From assembly GCA_964636275.1 (NCBI GenBank), contig CAZWRN010000006.1:1-59678 (forward strand): a stretch of DNA of 59,678 nt. The letters are read 5' to 3'. Shown piece after piece: positions 33,349 through 41,142 of the stretch. Every line of letters begins with the position of its first letter. Within the stretch, counting starts at the first letter, position 1. Both the position numbers and the translations under genes were made by a program. The notes beneath the pieces are model-generated. The model saw only the letters and a list, made by a program, of their open reading frames with translations. It made no database searches and was not told the origin of the DNA. The stretch comes from CAZWRN01 sp964636275 (GTDB lineage Bacteria > Patescibacteriota > Microgenomatia > Daviesbacterales > UBA10151).

Positions 33349-34455
33349 TAAATACTGTCCTTTTTTCTCTTCTTTGAGTTTTTCGACTACTTTTTTGACA
33401 TCCTGCGAGTTGTCTTTGTTGCAGACCAAAATCGCATTTTCTGTTTCTATGACAACGATATTGGATAAACCAACAATAGCAACCAATTTGCCATCCGAAT
33501 CTACTAAATTGTTGGCTGCTTTAATTTCAATCACCTCCGGAGTATTGTTGATGATGGCTGTTCCATTTTGGTCCTGATTACTTGATTCGTAAACTATTTT
33601 CCAGTCCCCTATATCACTCCACCCAAAGTCACCTGGTATGACAACCAGATTATCAACTTTTTCTGAAATCGCTGTATCAATTTGTTCGTTGCGGGCTTCT
33701 TGATATACTTCATTGATCGTTGCTTTCTGATCAGCAGTTCCAACCGCTTGATAGGTCTTTTCCATCAATGCATACAAATCTGGCGCATATTTTGAAAATG
33801 CAGCAAAACAGGCTTTTGCTGACCAGACATAATTATTGGCATTCCAATAATATTCTTCACTATCAATAAATTTTTGGGCTGTTTCTAAATCTGGCTTTTC
33901 TTTAAATCCTAAACTTTTAAAAACTTCGACTTTAGTATCGCCCTCTCCTACGGTTTTTATCAATTCTCCAGCGTGAATATATCCCAGTCCCGTGTGAGCA
34001 AAAGTAGGTTGGATACCGATTGCAACCAAATACTGATGATCAGAAGCGACTTCCAAAGCCAACTCAGCAACTTGTCTAAATTTTTCTTCATCTTTATAGG
34101 TATGGTCAGCGGCTAAATTTAACATAACTCCCTCTTCATCACGCTTTTTAACAAAAGCTGCAGCAACCCCCATAGCCAATGCAGTATTTTTTGCTTCTGG
34201 TTCAGCAATAAAATTAGCTTCAGGTAACTCTGGCAACTGTTCCATTGCTTCAGCCAGATGATCCTGATTGGTGATAACCAAAATTCGATCTTTATCAATT
34301 AGTGGTGTAATACGGTTGAAGGTATTTTGAAGCATAGTATGCTCCCCGATCATTTTAAGTAAGTGCTTGGGAGATTTCTTGCGTGATTTAGGCCAAAGCC
34401 GTGAGCCGGCTCCTCCTGCTAAGATAACTGCATAAAAGTGTTGATTTTCAGTCAT
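33346..34455 (-). CDS. manC: Mannose-1-phosphate guanylyltransferase
   Basis: AVILAGGAGSRLWPKSRKKSPKHLLKMIG is the nucleotide-binding signature of GDP-mannose pyrophosphorylase, and FGWSDIGDW and FKEKPDLE are also typical. It makes GDP-mannose for glycans. I use the ATG at 34455 (369 residues); the ORF from GTG at 34488 adds 11 residues of low similarity. The isomerase part of bifunctional ManC is absent. Confidence 0.9.
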   Translation of the reverse strand: MTENQHFYAVILAGGAGSRLWPKSRKKSPKHLLKMIGEHTMLQNTFNRITPLIDKDRILVITNQDHLAEAMEQLPELPEANFIAEPEAKNTALAMGVAAAFVKKRDEEGVMLNLAADHTYKDEEKFRQVAELALEVASDHQYLVAIGIQPTFAHTGLGYIHAGELIKTVGEGDTKVEVFKSLGFKEKPDLETAQKFIDSEEYYWNANNYVWSAKACFAAFSKYAPDLYALMEKTYQAVGTADQKATINEVYQEARNEQIDTAISEKVDNLVVIPGDFGWSDIGDWKIVYESSNQDQNGTAIINNTPEVIEIKAANNLVDSDGKLVAIVGLSNIVVIETENAILVCNKDNSQDVKKVVEKLKEEKKGQYL

Positions 34456-34521
34456 TATATCGGTGGCAGTTGGATCATTATGACTCACTAAGGCTCAAAA
34501 ATCAACCCAAAAGCTAAAAAT

Positions 34522-34551
34522 TTGACAAACAATTGTTATAAGCTTTATAAT
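34522..34551 (+). promoter_or_regulatory. Promoter of T-box leader
   Basis: TTGACA (34522-34527), 18-bp spacer, TATAAT (34546-34551). Transcription would begin about 34558. Confidence 0.65.
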
Positions 34552-34557
34552 CTTTAT

Positions 34558-34741
34558 TACAATTAAATACATAAAGCGTTTTACTTGAGTCACGACCAAG
34601 GAGCTGCAGGCCAAATACCTGACGGAAAGTTGATCCGTACAAAACAACAGACGATGTCGCATAGCGGAGTCGCCATAAGAGTCTTAGAAAAGTAATTTTT
34701 TAAGAAACAAGGATGGGACCGCGGAAGCGGTTCTTTTTTTT
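34558..34741 (+). promoter_or_regulatory. T-box riboswitch leader (His-tRNA type)
   Basis: The 3' part carries AACAAGGATGGGACCGCGG, the T-box antiterminator sequence, at about 34706-34724. The bulge TGGG would pair with CCCA at a tRNA acceptor end. Discriminator C73 is characteristic of tRNA-His, which fits the downstream hisG and hisS. The upstream part has small hairpins (CAGG / CCTG; ACGGA / TCCGT) but no classical Stem I that I can fold. Histidine codon triplets that could be the specifier occur at 34591 (CAC) and 34660 (CAT). Confidence 0.6.
34716..34741 (+). terminator. Intrinsic terminator of T-box leader
   Basis: GGACCGC / GCGGTTC (7 bp, GGAA loop) is followed by eight T. It shares bases with the T-box antiterminator. 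Confidence 0.75.
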
Positions 34742-34873
34742 CGGATAAATCTGATAAACCAGATAAATCAGAAAAGTTTAGATCTCATCTGATCTATCTG
34801 ATTTCTATCCGATTTATCTGAACACCTTTCGTTCCTTGTGTTTAATATTTGTCATCCTGAACGCCAGTGAAGG

Positions 34874-34929
34874 ATCTCTCAACTAGTTTGAGATTCATAT
34901 ATTAAATGCAGTGAACGAGAGGTTTTTTT
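34874..34929 (+). terminator. Possible second attenuator before hisG
   Basis: ATCTCTC (34874-34880) can pair with GAGAGGT (34917-34923), followed by a T-run to 34929, with a competing small hairpin CTCAA / TTGAG inside. The 34850-34885 stretch is also of a common dispersed-repeat type (GTCATCCTGAACG...). Confidence 0.3.
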
Positions 34930-34953
34930 ATGCCTACTTTATGAAAGGAATAT

Positions 34954-35883
34954 ATGGCAATTGAAAAAGGATTAATTACGGTAGCCTTACAAAAAAATGG
35001 CAGATTAAATGAAGATACGGTTAAGCTCTTAAAAGAGTGTGATATTGATGTGCCTCAAGGCGGGAGACTTGATGTAGGTTATGCCAGAAAATTTCCAATC
35101 AAATATCTCTTTCTGAGAAATGGGGATATTTCTACTGTGGTGAATCGAGGATTTGCTGATATCGGTTTTACTGGCCAAGATGCCGTGAAAGAATCTGAGT
35201 TGCCGGTAATTGAAGCGATGACACTGCCATTTGGTGATTGCAAACTGGCGTTAGGAGTTCGAGATGATTTCCCCTACAGATCAGTTTCAGATCTGAGAGG
35301 TCTAGAAATTGCCACCTCATTTCCTCGTTTAGCTCAAGCTTTTTTTGATTCAAGAAATGTTAAAGTGGATCTGTTTGAATTGGACGGATCGGTTGAATTG
35401 GCAGCAAATCAGGATTGGGTAAAGGCCTGTGTAGATATTACATCAAGTGGTGAATCAATGAGGGTAAATGATTTACAGGTTAAAGAAGTCTTAATGAGTT
35501 CTCAGGCCGAAATAATCGCTTCCAGAAAATTACGTGAACGACCCGAAACTGAAGCAGATGTAATGGATTTGTTTGGCAGAATAGCTGCAGTAACCCGAGC
35601 GCGACAAAATCGATTTATTGCTGTCAATGCTCCTTTATCACAAGTTGATCAGATTACACAAATTGCTCGTGAAGCTGGATCAACCTCGCCCAATATTAAC
35701 CCATCTATAAATCCTCAGGTTGTGGAAATTCAAGCAATGATAAATGCCAGAAATTTTTGGAAAACAACCCGACAAATTTTAAATGCAGGTGGTCGAGAGC
35801 TGGCAGAATTATCAGTTGTTAAAAGTTTACCAAACCCTGATGATTATCAGATGGCAAGTATTAGACAAAAAATTTATGAATAA
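34954..35883 (+). CDS. hisG: ATP phosphoribosyltransferase HisG
   Basis: ITVALQKNGRLNEDTVKLL at the start, VVNRGFADIGFTGQDAV, and CVDITSSGESMRVNDL match the HisG family (PRPP- and ATP-binding halves). The protein has 309 residues, the size of the long form, but the last ~70 residues do not clearly look like the regulatory ACT domain. A Shine-Dalgarno AAAGGAA lies before the ATG. No other histidine-biosynthesis gene is visible. The T-box leader upstream fits regulation by histidine supply. Confidence 0.85.
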   Translation: MAIEKGLITVALQKNGRLNEDTVKLLKECDIDVPQGGRLDVGYARKFPIKYLFLRNGDISTVVNRGFADIGFTGQDAVKESELPVIEAMTLPFGDCKLALGVRDDFPYRSVSDLRGLEIATSFPRLAQAFFDSRNVKVDLFELDGSVELAANQDWVKACVDITSSGESMRVNDLQVKEVLMSSQAEIIASRKLRERPETEADVMDLFGRIAAVTRARQNRFIAVNAPLSQVDQITQIAREAGSTSPNINPSINPQVVEIQAMINARNFWKTTRQILNAGGRELAELSVVKSLPNPDDYQMASIRQKIYE

Positions 35884-35914
35884 GCTAAATCTTTTAAATA
35901 GCAAAAGATATAGC

Positions 35915-35920
35915 TACAAT
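35915..35920 (+). promoter_or_regulatory. -10 element for hisS leader
   Basis: TACAAT lies about 20 nt before the RNA motif. A weak -35 (TTTTAA) is 17 bp up. Confidence 0.35.
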
Positions 35921-35933
35921 CAAAGGAGATAAA

Positions 35934-35998
35934 TTATAAGGACCTGCTCGCTTATTGGTGGAGAAATTGTACCAATCGCTCGCAGAACCTTGTTTTTT
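35934..35998 (+). ncRNA. Structured RNA motif upstream of hisS (copy 1)
   Basis: Stems: AAGG (35938-35941) / CCTT (35988-35991); CTGC (35944-35947) / GCAG (35982-35985); GC (35950-35951) / GC (35978-35979); ATTGGT (35954-35959) / ACCAAT (35971-35976); 11-nt loop. A T-run follows. The same element with compensatory changes occurs at 38788-38846. Confidence 0.7.
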
Positions 35999-36034
35999 CA
36001 AATCTTGATTTTTATTTAAGGAGGATTTAAAAAA

Positions 36035-37249
36035 ATGAAATTAAATACCCCGAAAGGGTTCAAAGATTATTTACCACCGGAAGCTTTAGTGCGGCGGGAG
36101 GTGATTGGGAAAATTACTGCAACTTTTAAGCAATTTGGATTTGAACCTTTAGAAACCCCTACTCTAGAATATGAAGAGACTTTGACTGGCAAATATGGCG
36201 AGGAAGAAAAGCTGATTTATAAATTTGAAACACCAGGTGGTGACAAAGTGGCATTAAAGTATGACCAAACAGTCCCGCTAGCTCGCGTGGTTGCTCAGTA
36301 TGGCCCCAATGGTGCCCAAAAGCTCCCCATGCCTTTTAAGCGGTATCAGATCCAGTCAGCCTATCGAGGAGAGAACACTCAAAAAGGTCGTTACCGGGAA
36401 TTTACCCAGTGCGATGCAGATGTGATTGGTGTTTCAACACCGCTAACTGATGCAGAAATACTGGCTCTGGCTACTCAGATTTACAAAAATTTGGGGCTTG
36501 AGGTGATTATTAAAATCAATGACCGGGCACTATTAGCTAATATTGAGCCTAAATATTTAGCTGCCATTGATAAGCTGAATAAGATTGGTGAAGAGGGTGT
36601 CATTAAAGAGATGCAGGACAAAGGGTTATCCCAAGGCGAAGCTGAGGCTTTGTTTGAAAAAGTAACCCAAAACCAGCCCACTGAAAACTTAGCAGAGATT
36701 ATTAAGCTTTACATACAACTCGGCTATGATCAGTCGACTCTGAAATTTGATCCAACTTTAATTCGCGGGCTTGATTATTACACTGGGATTATTATGGAAG
36801 TAGTTTTGAAAAATAACCCAAACTCATCTTCTCTGTGCGGCGGTGGCAGATGGGACAAAATGATTGGGAAGTTCACTGGACAAGACCAGCCAGCTGTTGG
36901 ATTTGCAGTTGGTTTGGACAGAACTATTGAAGCGATGATTGAAGAAGGGGTTTTAGAAACTACTGGCTCTTCAACTCAAATTTTAGTCACTATTTTTACA
37001 CCGGAACTGGTAGAAAATTCATTAGAGGTAGTGCTTCGACTGCGCTCAGCAGGCATCAATTCTGAAATCTATTTGGATCCTCAAGCTAAACTGGAAAAGC
37101 AGTTGAAGTATGCTGATAACAAAGGAATTCCTTATGTGGTAATTCTTGGACCTGAAGAGGCCCAGTCAGGACAAGTGGTCTTGAAAAACTTAGCTGAACG
37201 AAGTCAGGAAAAAACTTCTCTGGAAGAGCTAATAACTAAATTTGGTTGA
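36035..37249 (+). CDS. hisS: Histidyl-tRNA synthetase
   Basis: The 404-residue class II synthetase has motif 1-like (TPTLEYEETLTGKYGEEEKLIYKFE), motif 2 (KRYQIQSAYRGENTQKGRYREFTQCDADVIG), the His-specific LIRGLDYYTGIIMEV and motif 3 (AVGFAVGLDRTIEAM). The C-terminal anticodon-binding domain is present. A near-perfect Shine-Dalgarno (AAGGAGG) precedes the ATG. It is downstream of hisG and of the RNA motif. Confidence 0.96.
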   Translation: MKLNTPKGFKDYLPPEALVRREVIGKITATFKQFGFEPLETPTLEYEETLTGKYGEEEKLIYKFETPGGDKVALKYDQTVPLARVVAQYGPNGAQKLPMPFKRYQIQSAYRGENTQKGRYREFTQCDADVIGVSTPLTDAEILALATQIYKNLGLEVIIKINDRALLANIEPKYLAAIDKLNKIGEEGVIKEMQDKGLSQGEAEALFEKVTQNQPTENLAEIIKLYIQLGYDQSTLKFDPTLIRGLDYYTGIIMEVVLKNNPNSSSLCGGGRWDKMIGKFTGQDQPAVGFAVGLDRTIEAMIEEGVLETTGSSTQILVTIFTPELVENSLEVVLRLRSAGINSEIYLDPQAKLEKQLKYADNKGIPYVVILGPEEAQSGQVVLKNLAERSQEKTSLEELITKFG

Positions 37250-37350
37250 TTCTGGTCTGGATATTATTAGGTAAATTCTTCTATTTAATGTAGCCAGAAT
37301 GACATTTCAACAAGTTAACTAATCACTAATTACTATTCGCTATTTCCTAA

Positions 37351-37385
37351 CTTTACGCTTTACGCTTTACGCTTTACGCTTTACG
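37351..37385. repeat. Heptanucleotide tandem repeat (CTTTACG x5)
   Basis: Five perfect 7-bp units in the gap between hisS and the EamA transporter gene. Confidence 0.95.
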
Positions 37386-37409
37386 CTATTTTCTGCTACG
37401 ATATTTCTA

Positions 37410-38357
37410 ATGCTCAAATCTGAGATCTTTAAGACTCCTTTTCCCTATATCGCTCTGCTTCTGGCTCACCTGCTTTGGGGAGCTAACTATGTTGTGGCTA
37501 AAATTGTGCTCCATGAAGTACCAGTGATGAGTCTGTCTTTTTTGCGTTTTGGGCTGGCCTGTCTTTTAATTTCACCTTTTTTAATCAATCTTGAACCAAA
37601 AATGAAAAAGGTTCAGTACGCTCATATCCCCCGTTTAATCATCGCTTCCCTGCTTTTAGGAACTATTAACATTACCTTTTTTTACCTGGGTATTTCCAAA
37701 ACTCTGGCGATCAATGCTTCAGTTCTAAACCTAATAGTGCCGATACTTTCTGTTTTGGGTGCCTGGTGGTTTTTGAAAGAGAAGATCTATTCAATCAATC
37801 TGATTGGTATCATCCTGGCGGTATTAGGCACAGCAGCGGTGATTGGCTTGCCGCTTTTACTAACTTCAAACTTTTCGGGTGTTGAGATGTTTGGCAATCT
37901 GCTGCTGATTTTGGGTGGAATATCTTTTGTGGCTGGAGCTTTAATTATCAAGCCGATGTTTAAAGAATACTCTCCTCTCTCAATCACAGCTTTTACTTTT
38001 TTGACAGCGACAGTGGCTTTTTTTATTCCCGCCGTACTGGAGTATATTGCCAACCCTGACTGGATTAGCCAGGTTGGTATCGTCAGTATGCTGGGTATAC
38101 TCTACATCGCAGTTTTATCAACGGTGGTGGCTTACTTTCTGATGATGTGGAGCTATTCTAAAATCGAGCTTTCACATGCGGTGATTATCCAGTATGTCGA
38201 GCCTGCTGTAGCTGCTTCACTAGCTATACCGCTGCTGGGAGAAAGAATTTCTTATTCCTTTATTGTCGGTTTTTGCATGATCGCATTAGGCGTTTATTGG
38301 GGTACTTTAGGAAGGACAGAACATCATCACATCAACCATAAACACCAGCGAAGTTGA
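37410..38357 (+). CDS. EamA/DMT-family transporter
   Basis: The 315-residue protein has ten hydrophobic segments in two EamA halves (PYIALLLAHLLWGANYVVAK at the start of the first half and a second half with SHAVIIQYVEPAVAASLAI). The C-terminus is a His-rich cytoplasmic tail (HHHINHKH), which could bind metal but is not a family feature. Solute unknown. It is a different subgroup from the EamA protein at 8016. Confidence 0.85.
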   Translation: MLKSEIFKTPFPYIALLLAHLLWGANYVVAKIVLHEVPVMSLSFLRFGLACLLISPFLINLEPKMKKVQYAHIPRLIIASLLLGTINITFFYLGISKTLAINASVLNLIVPILSVLGAWWFLKEKIYSINLIGIILAVLGTAAVIGLPLLLTSNFSGVEMFGNLLLILGGISFVAGALIIKPMFKEYSPLSITAFTFLTATVAFFIPAVLEYIANPDWISQVGIVSMLGILYIAVLSTVVAYFLMMWSYSKIELSHAVIIQYVEPAVAASLAIPLLGERISYSFIVGFCMIALGVYWGTLGRTEHHHINHKHQRS

Positions 38358-38388
38358 TTTTCTATAGGGTAAATAATATACTCGAGCT

Positions 38389-38745
38389 ATGGAAAATCTG
38401 TGGCAAAGTGAATCGAAACACCCAAGATACAGAAATAAAAAACATGTAGTAGCCGCCCTGATAGGAAGTGTCATACCTGCTTACTATATTGCTAGAGAAA
38501 TACAACATTTCATGATGACAAGTGAATATGCTCCAGCAATTTTATTTACTTCATTAGTAATAACAACTCTCATCGGTATTAATTCCAGGCTTAGACAAAC
38601 CGAAATACAGACACTTCCTCTTCCCCAAGACCCTGCTGACAGGTTACCTGATTTTCTGAATATTTCTTCAGCAAAATTACCTGGTTTTTCAGAGGATATC
38701 TCCTCATTCTGCTGGGATATTCCTATGGAAAACCGTTTAAACTAA
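38389..38745 (+). CDS. Small membrane protein, unknown
   Basis: A 118-residue protein with one or two hydrophobic segments (VAALIGSVIPAYYIA and YAPAILFTSLVITTLIG) and a polar C-terminal half. I do not recognise a family. It follows the EamA transporter gene by about 30 bp on the same strand. Confidence 0.5.
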   Translation: MENLWQSESKHPRYRNKKHVVAALIGSVIPAYYIAREIQHFMMTSEYAPAILFTSLVITTLIGINSRLRQTEIQTLPLPQDPADRLPDFLNISSAKLPGFSEDISSFCWDIPMENRLN

Positions 38746-38752
38746 TCTAGGC

Positions 38753-38781
38753 TTGCTCTACGCACAAATTGCTGGTATAAT
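38753..38781 (+). promoter_or_regulatory. Promoter of rpmE leader
   Basis: TTGCTC (38753-38758), 17-bp spacer, TATAAT (38776-38781). Transcription would begin at about 38788, at the foot of the RNA motif. Confidence 0.6.
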
Positions 38782-38787
38782 ACTTTA

Positions 38788-38846
38788 TTATAAGAACCTG
38801 CTCGTTTGTTGGTTACTGAATTTTACCAGCCACTCGCAGAACCTTG
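38788..38846 (+). ncRNA. Structured RNA motif upstream of rpmE (copy 2)
   Basis: Stems CTGC (38798-38801) / GCAG (38836-38839), GT (38804-38805) / AC (38832-38833), GTTGGT (38808-38813) / ACCAGC (38825-38830), 11-nt loop. Spacing of every part equals copy 1, and the differing bases keep pairing. Confidence 0.7.
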
Positions 38847-38895
38847 TAATTTTAAAATAGAAGTATTTATTCTATTTTTTGGAAATTTGAAAATT

Positions 38896-39225
38896 ATGAA
38901 AGCCACTGGACATCCTACCTGGAATAATGATGTAACTGTTACCTGTGCCTGCGGGGCAACTTTTTCTACCGGTTCAACTATGGGCGATATCCGAGTTGAG
39001 ATCTGTTCCAAATGCCACCCTCTTTTCACTGGCCAGCAAAAATTTGTTGATACTTTGGGTCAGGTTGAAAGATTTGAACGACGTAAAAAAGAAGCTGAAA
39101 AGAAATCTGAAGAAAAACGTCAGATTGTCGAAGCTAGAAAAGCTAAGGCTTCAGATGAAAAGAAAGACAAACCATCTTTGAAAGACTTATTAATGCAAGC
39201 CCGAAAAGGTGCAGCAAGATCCTAG
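38896..39225 (+). CDS. rpmE: Ribosomal protein bL31 with C-terminal extension
   Basis: The core HPTWNNDVTVTCACGATFSTGSTM and VEICSKCHPLFTGQQKFVDTLGQVERF is bL31, with the zinc-binding CxC and CxxC pairs. The last ~40 residues are a charged Lys/Glu-rich extension. The ATG at 38896 is the normal start; an upstream-extended frame from 38806 runs through the RNA motif and is not coding. Confidence 0.95.
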   Translation: MKATGHPTWNNDVTVTCACGATFSTGSTMGDIRVEICSKCHPLFTGQQKFVDTLGQVERFERRKKEAEKKSEEKRQIVEARKAKASDEKKDKPSLKDLLMQARKGAARS

Positions 39226-39236
39226 CTAATTCCCAT

Positions 39237-39366
39237 TTAAAATTCTAAATTCGAAGCACGAAATCCTAAACAAATTTTAAATCCAAAAATATAAATTCAA
39301 AAAGTTTAGAATTTAGATATTTATTATTGGAATTTGTTTCGGACTTCGTATTTGTTATTTCGAATT
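39237..39366. repeat. Long imperfect inverted repeat (second copy of hairpin family)
   Basis: The left arm AATTCTAAATTCGAAGCACG... and the right arm ...CGTATTTGTTATTTCGAATTTT are reverse complements with mismatches. This is the same family as 31139-31254. Confidence 0.75.
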
Positions 39367-39381
39367 TTAGAGGAAATCACT

Positions 39382-39387
39382 TAAAAT
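39382..39387 (+). promoter_or_regulatory. -10 element 6 nt before prfA start
   Basis: TAAAAT is followed by ACATAT and then ATG. A GAGGAAAT also lies upstream, so a leadered transcript is not excluded. Confidence 0.35.
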
Positions 39388-39393
39388 ACATAT

Positions 39394-40362
39394 ATGGATT
39401 ACATTGAAGAACAAATTAAAGCAATCGATGAGCGTATTGCTGAGGTCAAACTACTTTTAGAAGACCCCGAGATGGCTGAACTGGCAGCTGAAGAGATTAA
39501 AGATCTTGAGCAACAAAAAGCTGATTTATTGGCTTCGGCTCAATCTGGTTCAGAAAGCGATTACGCTGATGAAGAAGATGGCGATATCAATCCCAATGTG
39601 GCTATTTTAGAGATCAGAGCTGCCGCTGGCGGGGATGAAGCTGGTCTGTTTGCCGGCGATTTATTGCGGATGTACTCCCGTTTTGCTGAAACCAATAAAT
39701 GGAAGATCGAAGAGATTGATCGCTCAGAAGGGGGCATCGGACAGATCAAACAGGTTACCATTCAGATCAAAGGCCGCGGAGTTTACTCTCAGTTTAAATA
39801 TGAGGCTGGTGTACACCGGGTTCAACGAGTACCAAAAACAGAAAGCGGCGGTAGAATCCATACCTCCACGGCTACAGTGGCTGTCATGCCAGAAGTTTAT
39901 GAATCCGAAGTCTATATCAATCCGGCCGATATCACCTTTGAAGCTTTTCGGTCTGGTGGAGCTGGCGGTCAAAATGTAAATAAAGTAAATACCGCAGTTC
40001 GTTTAGTTCATAAGCCTACCGGAATAGTCGTGACCTGCCAGACAGAGCGATCTCAGTTGCAAAACCGGGAAAATGCCATGAGTTTACTCAGATCCCGAAT
40101 CTGGGAAAAAGAACAGGCTGAAAAGCTTGCCGCTATAGGTAGCAATCGTTTATCCATGGTCGGTACAGGTGACCGGACTGAAAAAATCCGTACTTATAAT
40201 TTTCCTCAAAACCGGATCACTGATCATCGCATCGGTAAATCCTGGCACAATCTGGAGGATATTTTAGAAGGAAATTTAGCTGGTGTGATATCTGCTCTCC
40301 AAGAAGCAGCACATTCAGCAGAAGGATTATCAGGCACAGTAGACCCTGAGGAAGGAGAATAA
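39394..40362 (+). CDS. prfA: Peptide chain release factor 1
   Basis: The 322-residue protein shows GVHRVQRVPKTESGGRIHTSTATVAV, the GGQ motif in FRSGGAGGQNVNKVNTAV and the C-terminal NRITDHRIGKSWHNLEDILEG, characteristic of RF1. It is about 35-40 residues shorter at the N-terminus than E. coli RF1. It heads the prfA-rlmE-prmC cluster. Confidence 0.94.
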   Translation: MDYIEEQIKAIDERIAEVKLLLEDPEMAELAAEEIKDLEQQKADLLASAQSGSESDYADEEDGDINPNVAILEIRAAAGGDEAGLFAGDLLRMYSRFAETNKWKIEEIDRSEGGIGQIKQVTIQIKGRGVYSQFKYEAGVHRVQRVPKTESGGRIHTSTATVAVMPEVYESEVYINPADITFEAFRSGGAGGQNVNKVNTAVRLVHKPTGIVVTCQTERSQLQNRENAMSLLRSRIWEKEQAEKLAAIGSNRLSMVGTGDRTEKIRTYNFPQNRITDHRIGKSWHNLEDILEGNLAGVISALQEAAHSAEGLSGTVDPEEGE

Positions 40363-40365
40363 TAA

Positions 40366-40460
40366 ATTTCTAATTTCTAAATACTTACCAATTTAATAAG
40401 ATTTTTAAAACTTTAACGAATTGGGATTTGTTTAGATATTAGAAATTAGTGCACTTAGAA
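40366..40460. repeat. Intergenic inverted repeat between prfA and rlmE
   Basis: AATTTCTAATTTCTAAAT near 40370 is matched in reverse complement by ATTTGTTTAGATATTAGAAATT near 40428-40449. The gap holds no ORF. Confidence 0.5.
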
Positions 40461-40473
40461 ATTTAATAATAAT

Positions 40474-41070
40474 ATGCCTAAAGCTTATGTACCACATGAT
40501 CGATTTGCCAAACGAGCCCAATACCAGGGCTACCGGGCGCGATCAGTTTACAAATTAGAAGAACTTGATCAGAAATTTCATTTATTCAAACCTGGCCAGG
40601 TGGTACTGGATGTGGGAGCTTTTCCGGGCTCCTGGCTGCAATATGTAGCGATCCAGGTCGGTCCCCGCGGGAAAGTCGTTGGTGTTGATATTCAGCCAAT
40701 TCAGCCAGTGGCTCCCAATGTACAGATCATCACCGAAAATATCGAAAATACACAGGCTTTAATCCAACAATTTAACAATTCATCAATTCAACAATTCGAT
40801 CTCGTCATTTCTGACATCGCTCCGTCAACCACCGGAATTCCTGGTGTTGATCAGGCTAAAAGTGTCCAGCTTTCACAGATGGTTGTTGAAGTGGCAGATC
40901 AGTTTCTCCGGCCAAAAGGAACACTGGTGATGAAAGTTTTTGAAGGACAAGATTTTGCTGCCTTTTTTAAATCTCTGAAAGATAAATATGGCTTTGTCAC
41001 AGCCTATAAAGCAAAAGCTTCCCGAGACAGAAGTATTGAAAAATATATTATCTGCCAAAGAAAGAGGTAG
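40474..41070 (+). CDS. rlmE: 23S rRNA 2'-O-ribose methyltransferase RlmE (FtsJ)
   Basis: YRARSVYKLEELDQKFHLF, VVLDVGAFPGSWLQYV (SAM-binding), LVISDIAPSTTG and VMKVFEGQD with the catalytic Lys fit RlmE/FtsJ. A loop at residues about 97-109 (IQQFNNSSIQQFD) is encoded by an octamer tandem repeat and seems to be an insertion. It methylates 23S rRNA. Confidence 0.93.
   Translation: MPKAYVPHDRFAKRAQYQGYRARSVYKLEELDQKFHLFKPGQVVLDVGAFPGSWLQYVAIQVGPRGKVVGVDIQPIQPVAPNVQIITENIENTQALIQQFNNSSIQQFDLVISDIAPSTTGIPGVDQAKSVQLSQMVVEVADQFLRPKGTLVMKVFEGQDFAAFFKSLKDKYGFVTAYKAKASRDRSIEKYIICQRKR
40765..40796 (+). repeat. Octamer tandem repeat inside rlmE
   Basis: Four in-phase 8-bp units (CAACAATT, TAACAATT, CATCAATT, CAACAATT) encode the IQQFNNSSIQQF loop. 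Confidence 0.8.
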
Positions 41071-41118
41071 TGCTTCGACTCGCTACGCACGCTCAGCAAG
41101 TAATTATTCCTGAGCGGA
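41071..41118. repeat. REP-like palindromic intergenic element
   Basis: TGCTTCGACT...GCTCAGCA and CCTGAGCGGAGTCGAAGGA are reverse-complementary halves, typical of dispersed CGAAG/GAGC palindromes. It lies in the rlmE-prmC gap. Confidence 0.65.
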
Positions 41119-41142
41119 GTCGAAGGAATACAATAAATATTT

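Noticed and set aside
37025..37051. Dispersed repeat inserted in hisS
   Set aside because: GAGGTAGTGCTTCGACT matches the start of the intergenic palindrome near 41064, but it encodes VVLRLRSAG, the normal HisRS sequence, so chance or recruitment is likely.
38806..38895. 30-residue N-terminal extension of bL31
   Set aside because: This part codes the structured RNA motif and is not found in bL31; the ATG at 38896 gives the normal start.
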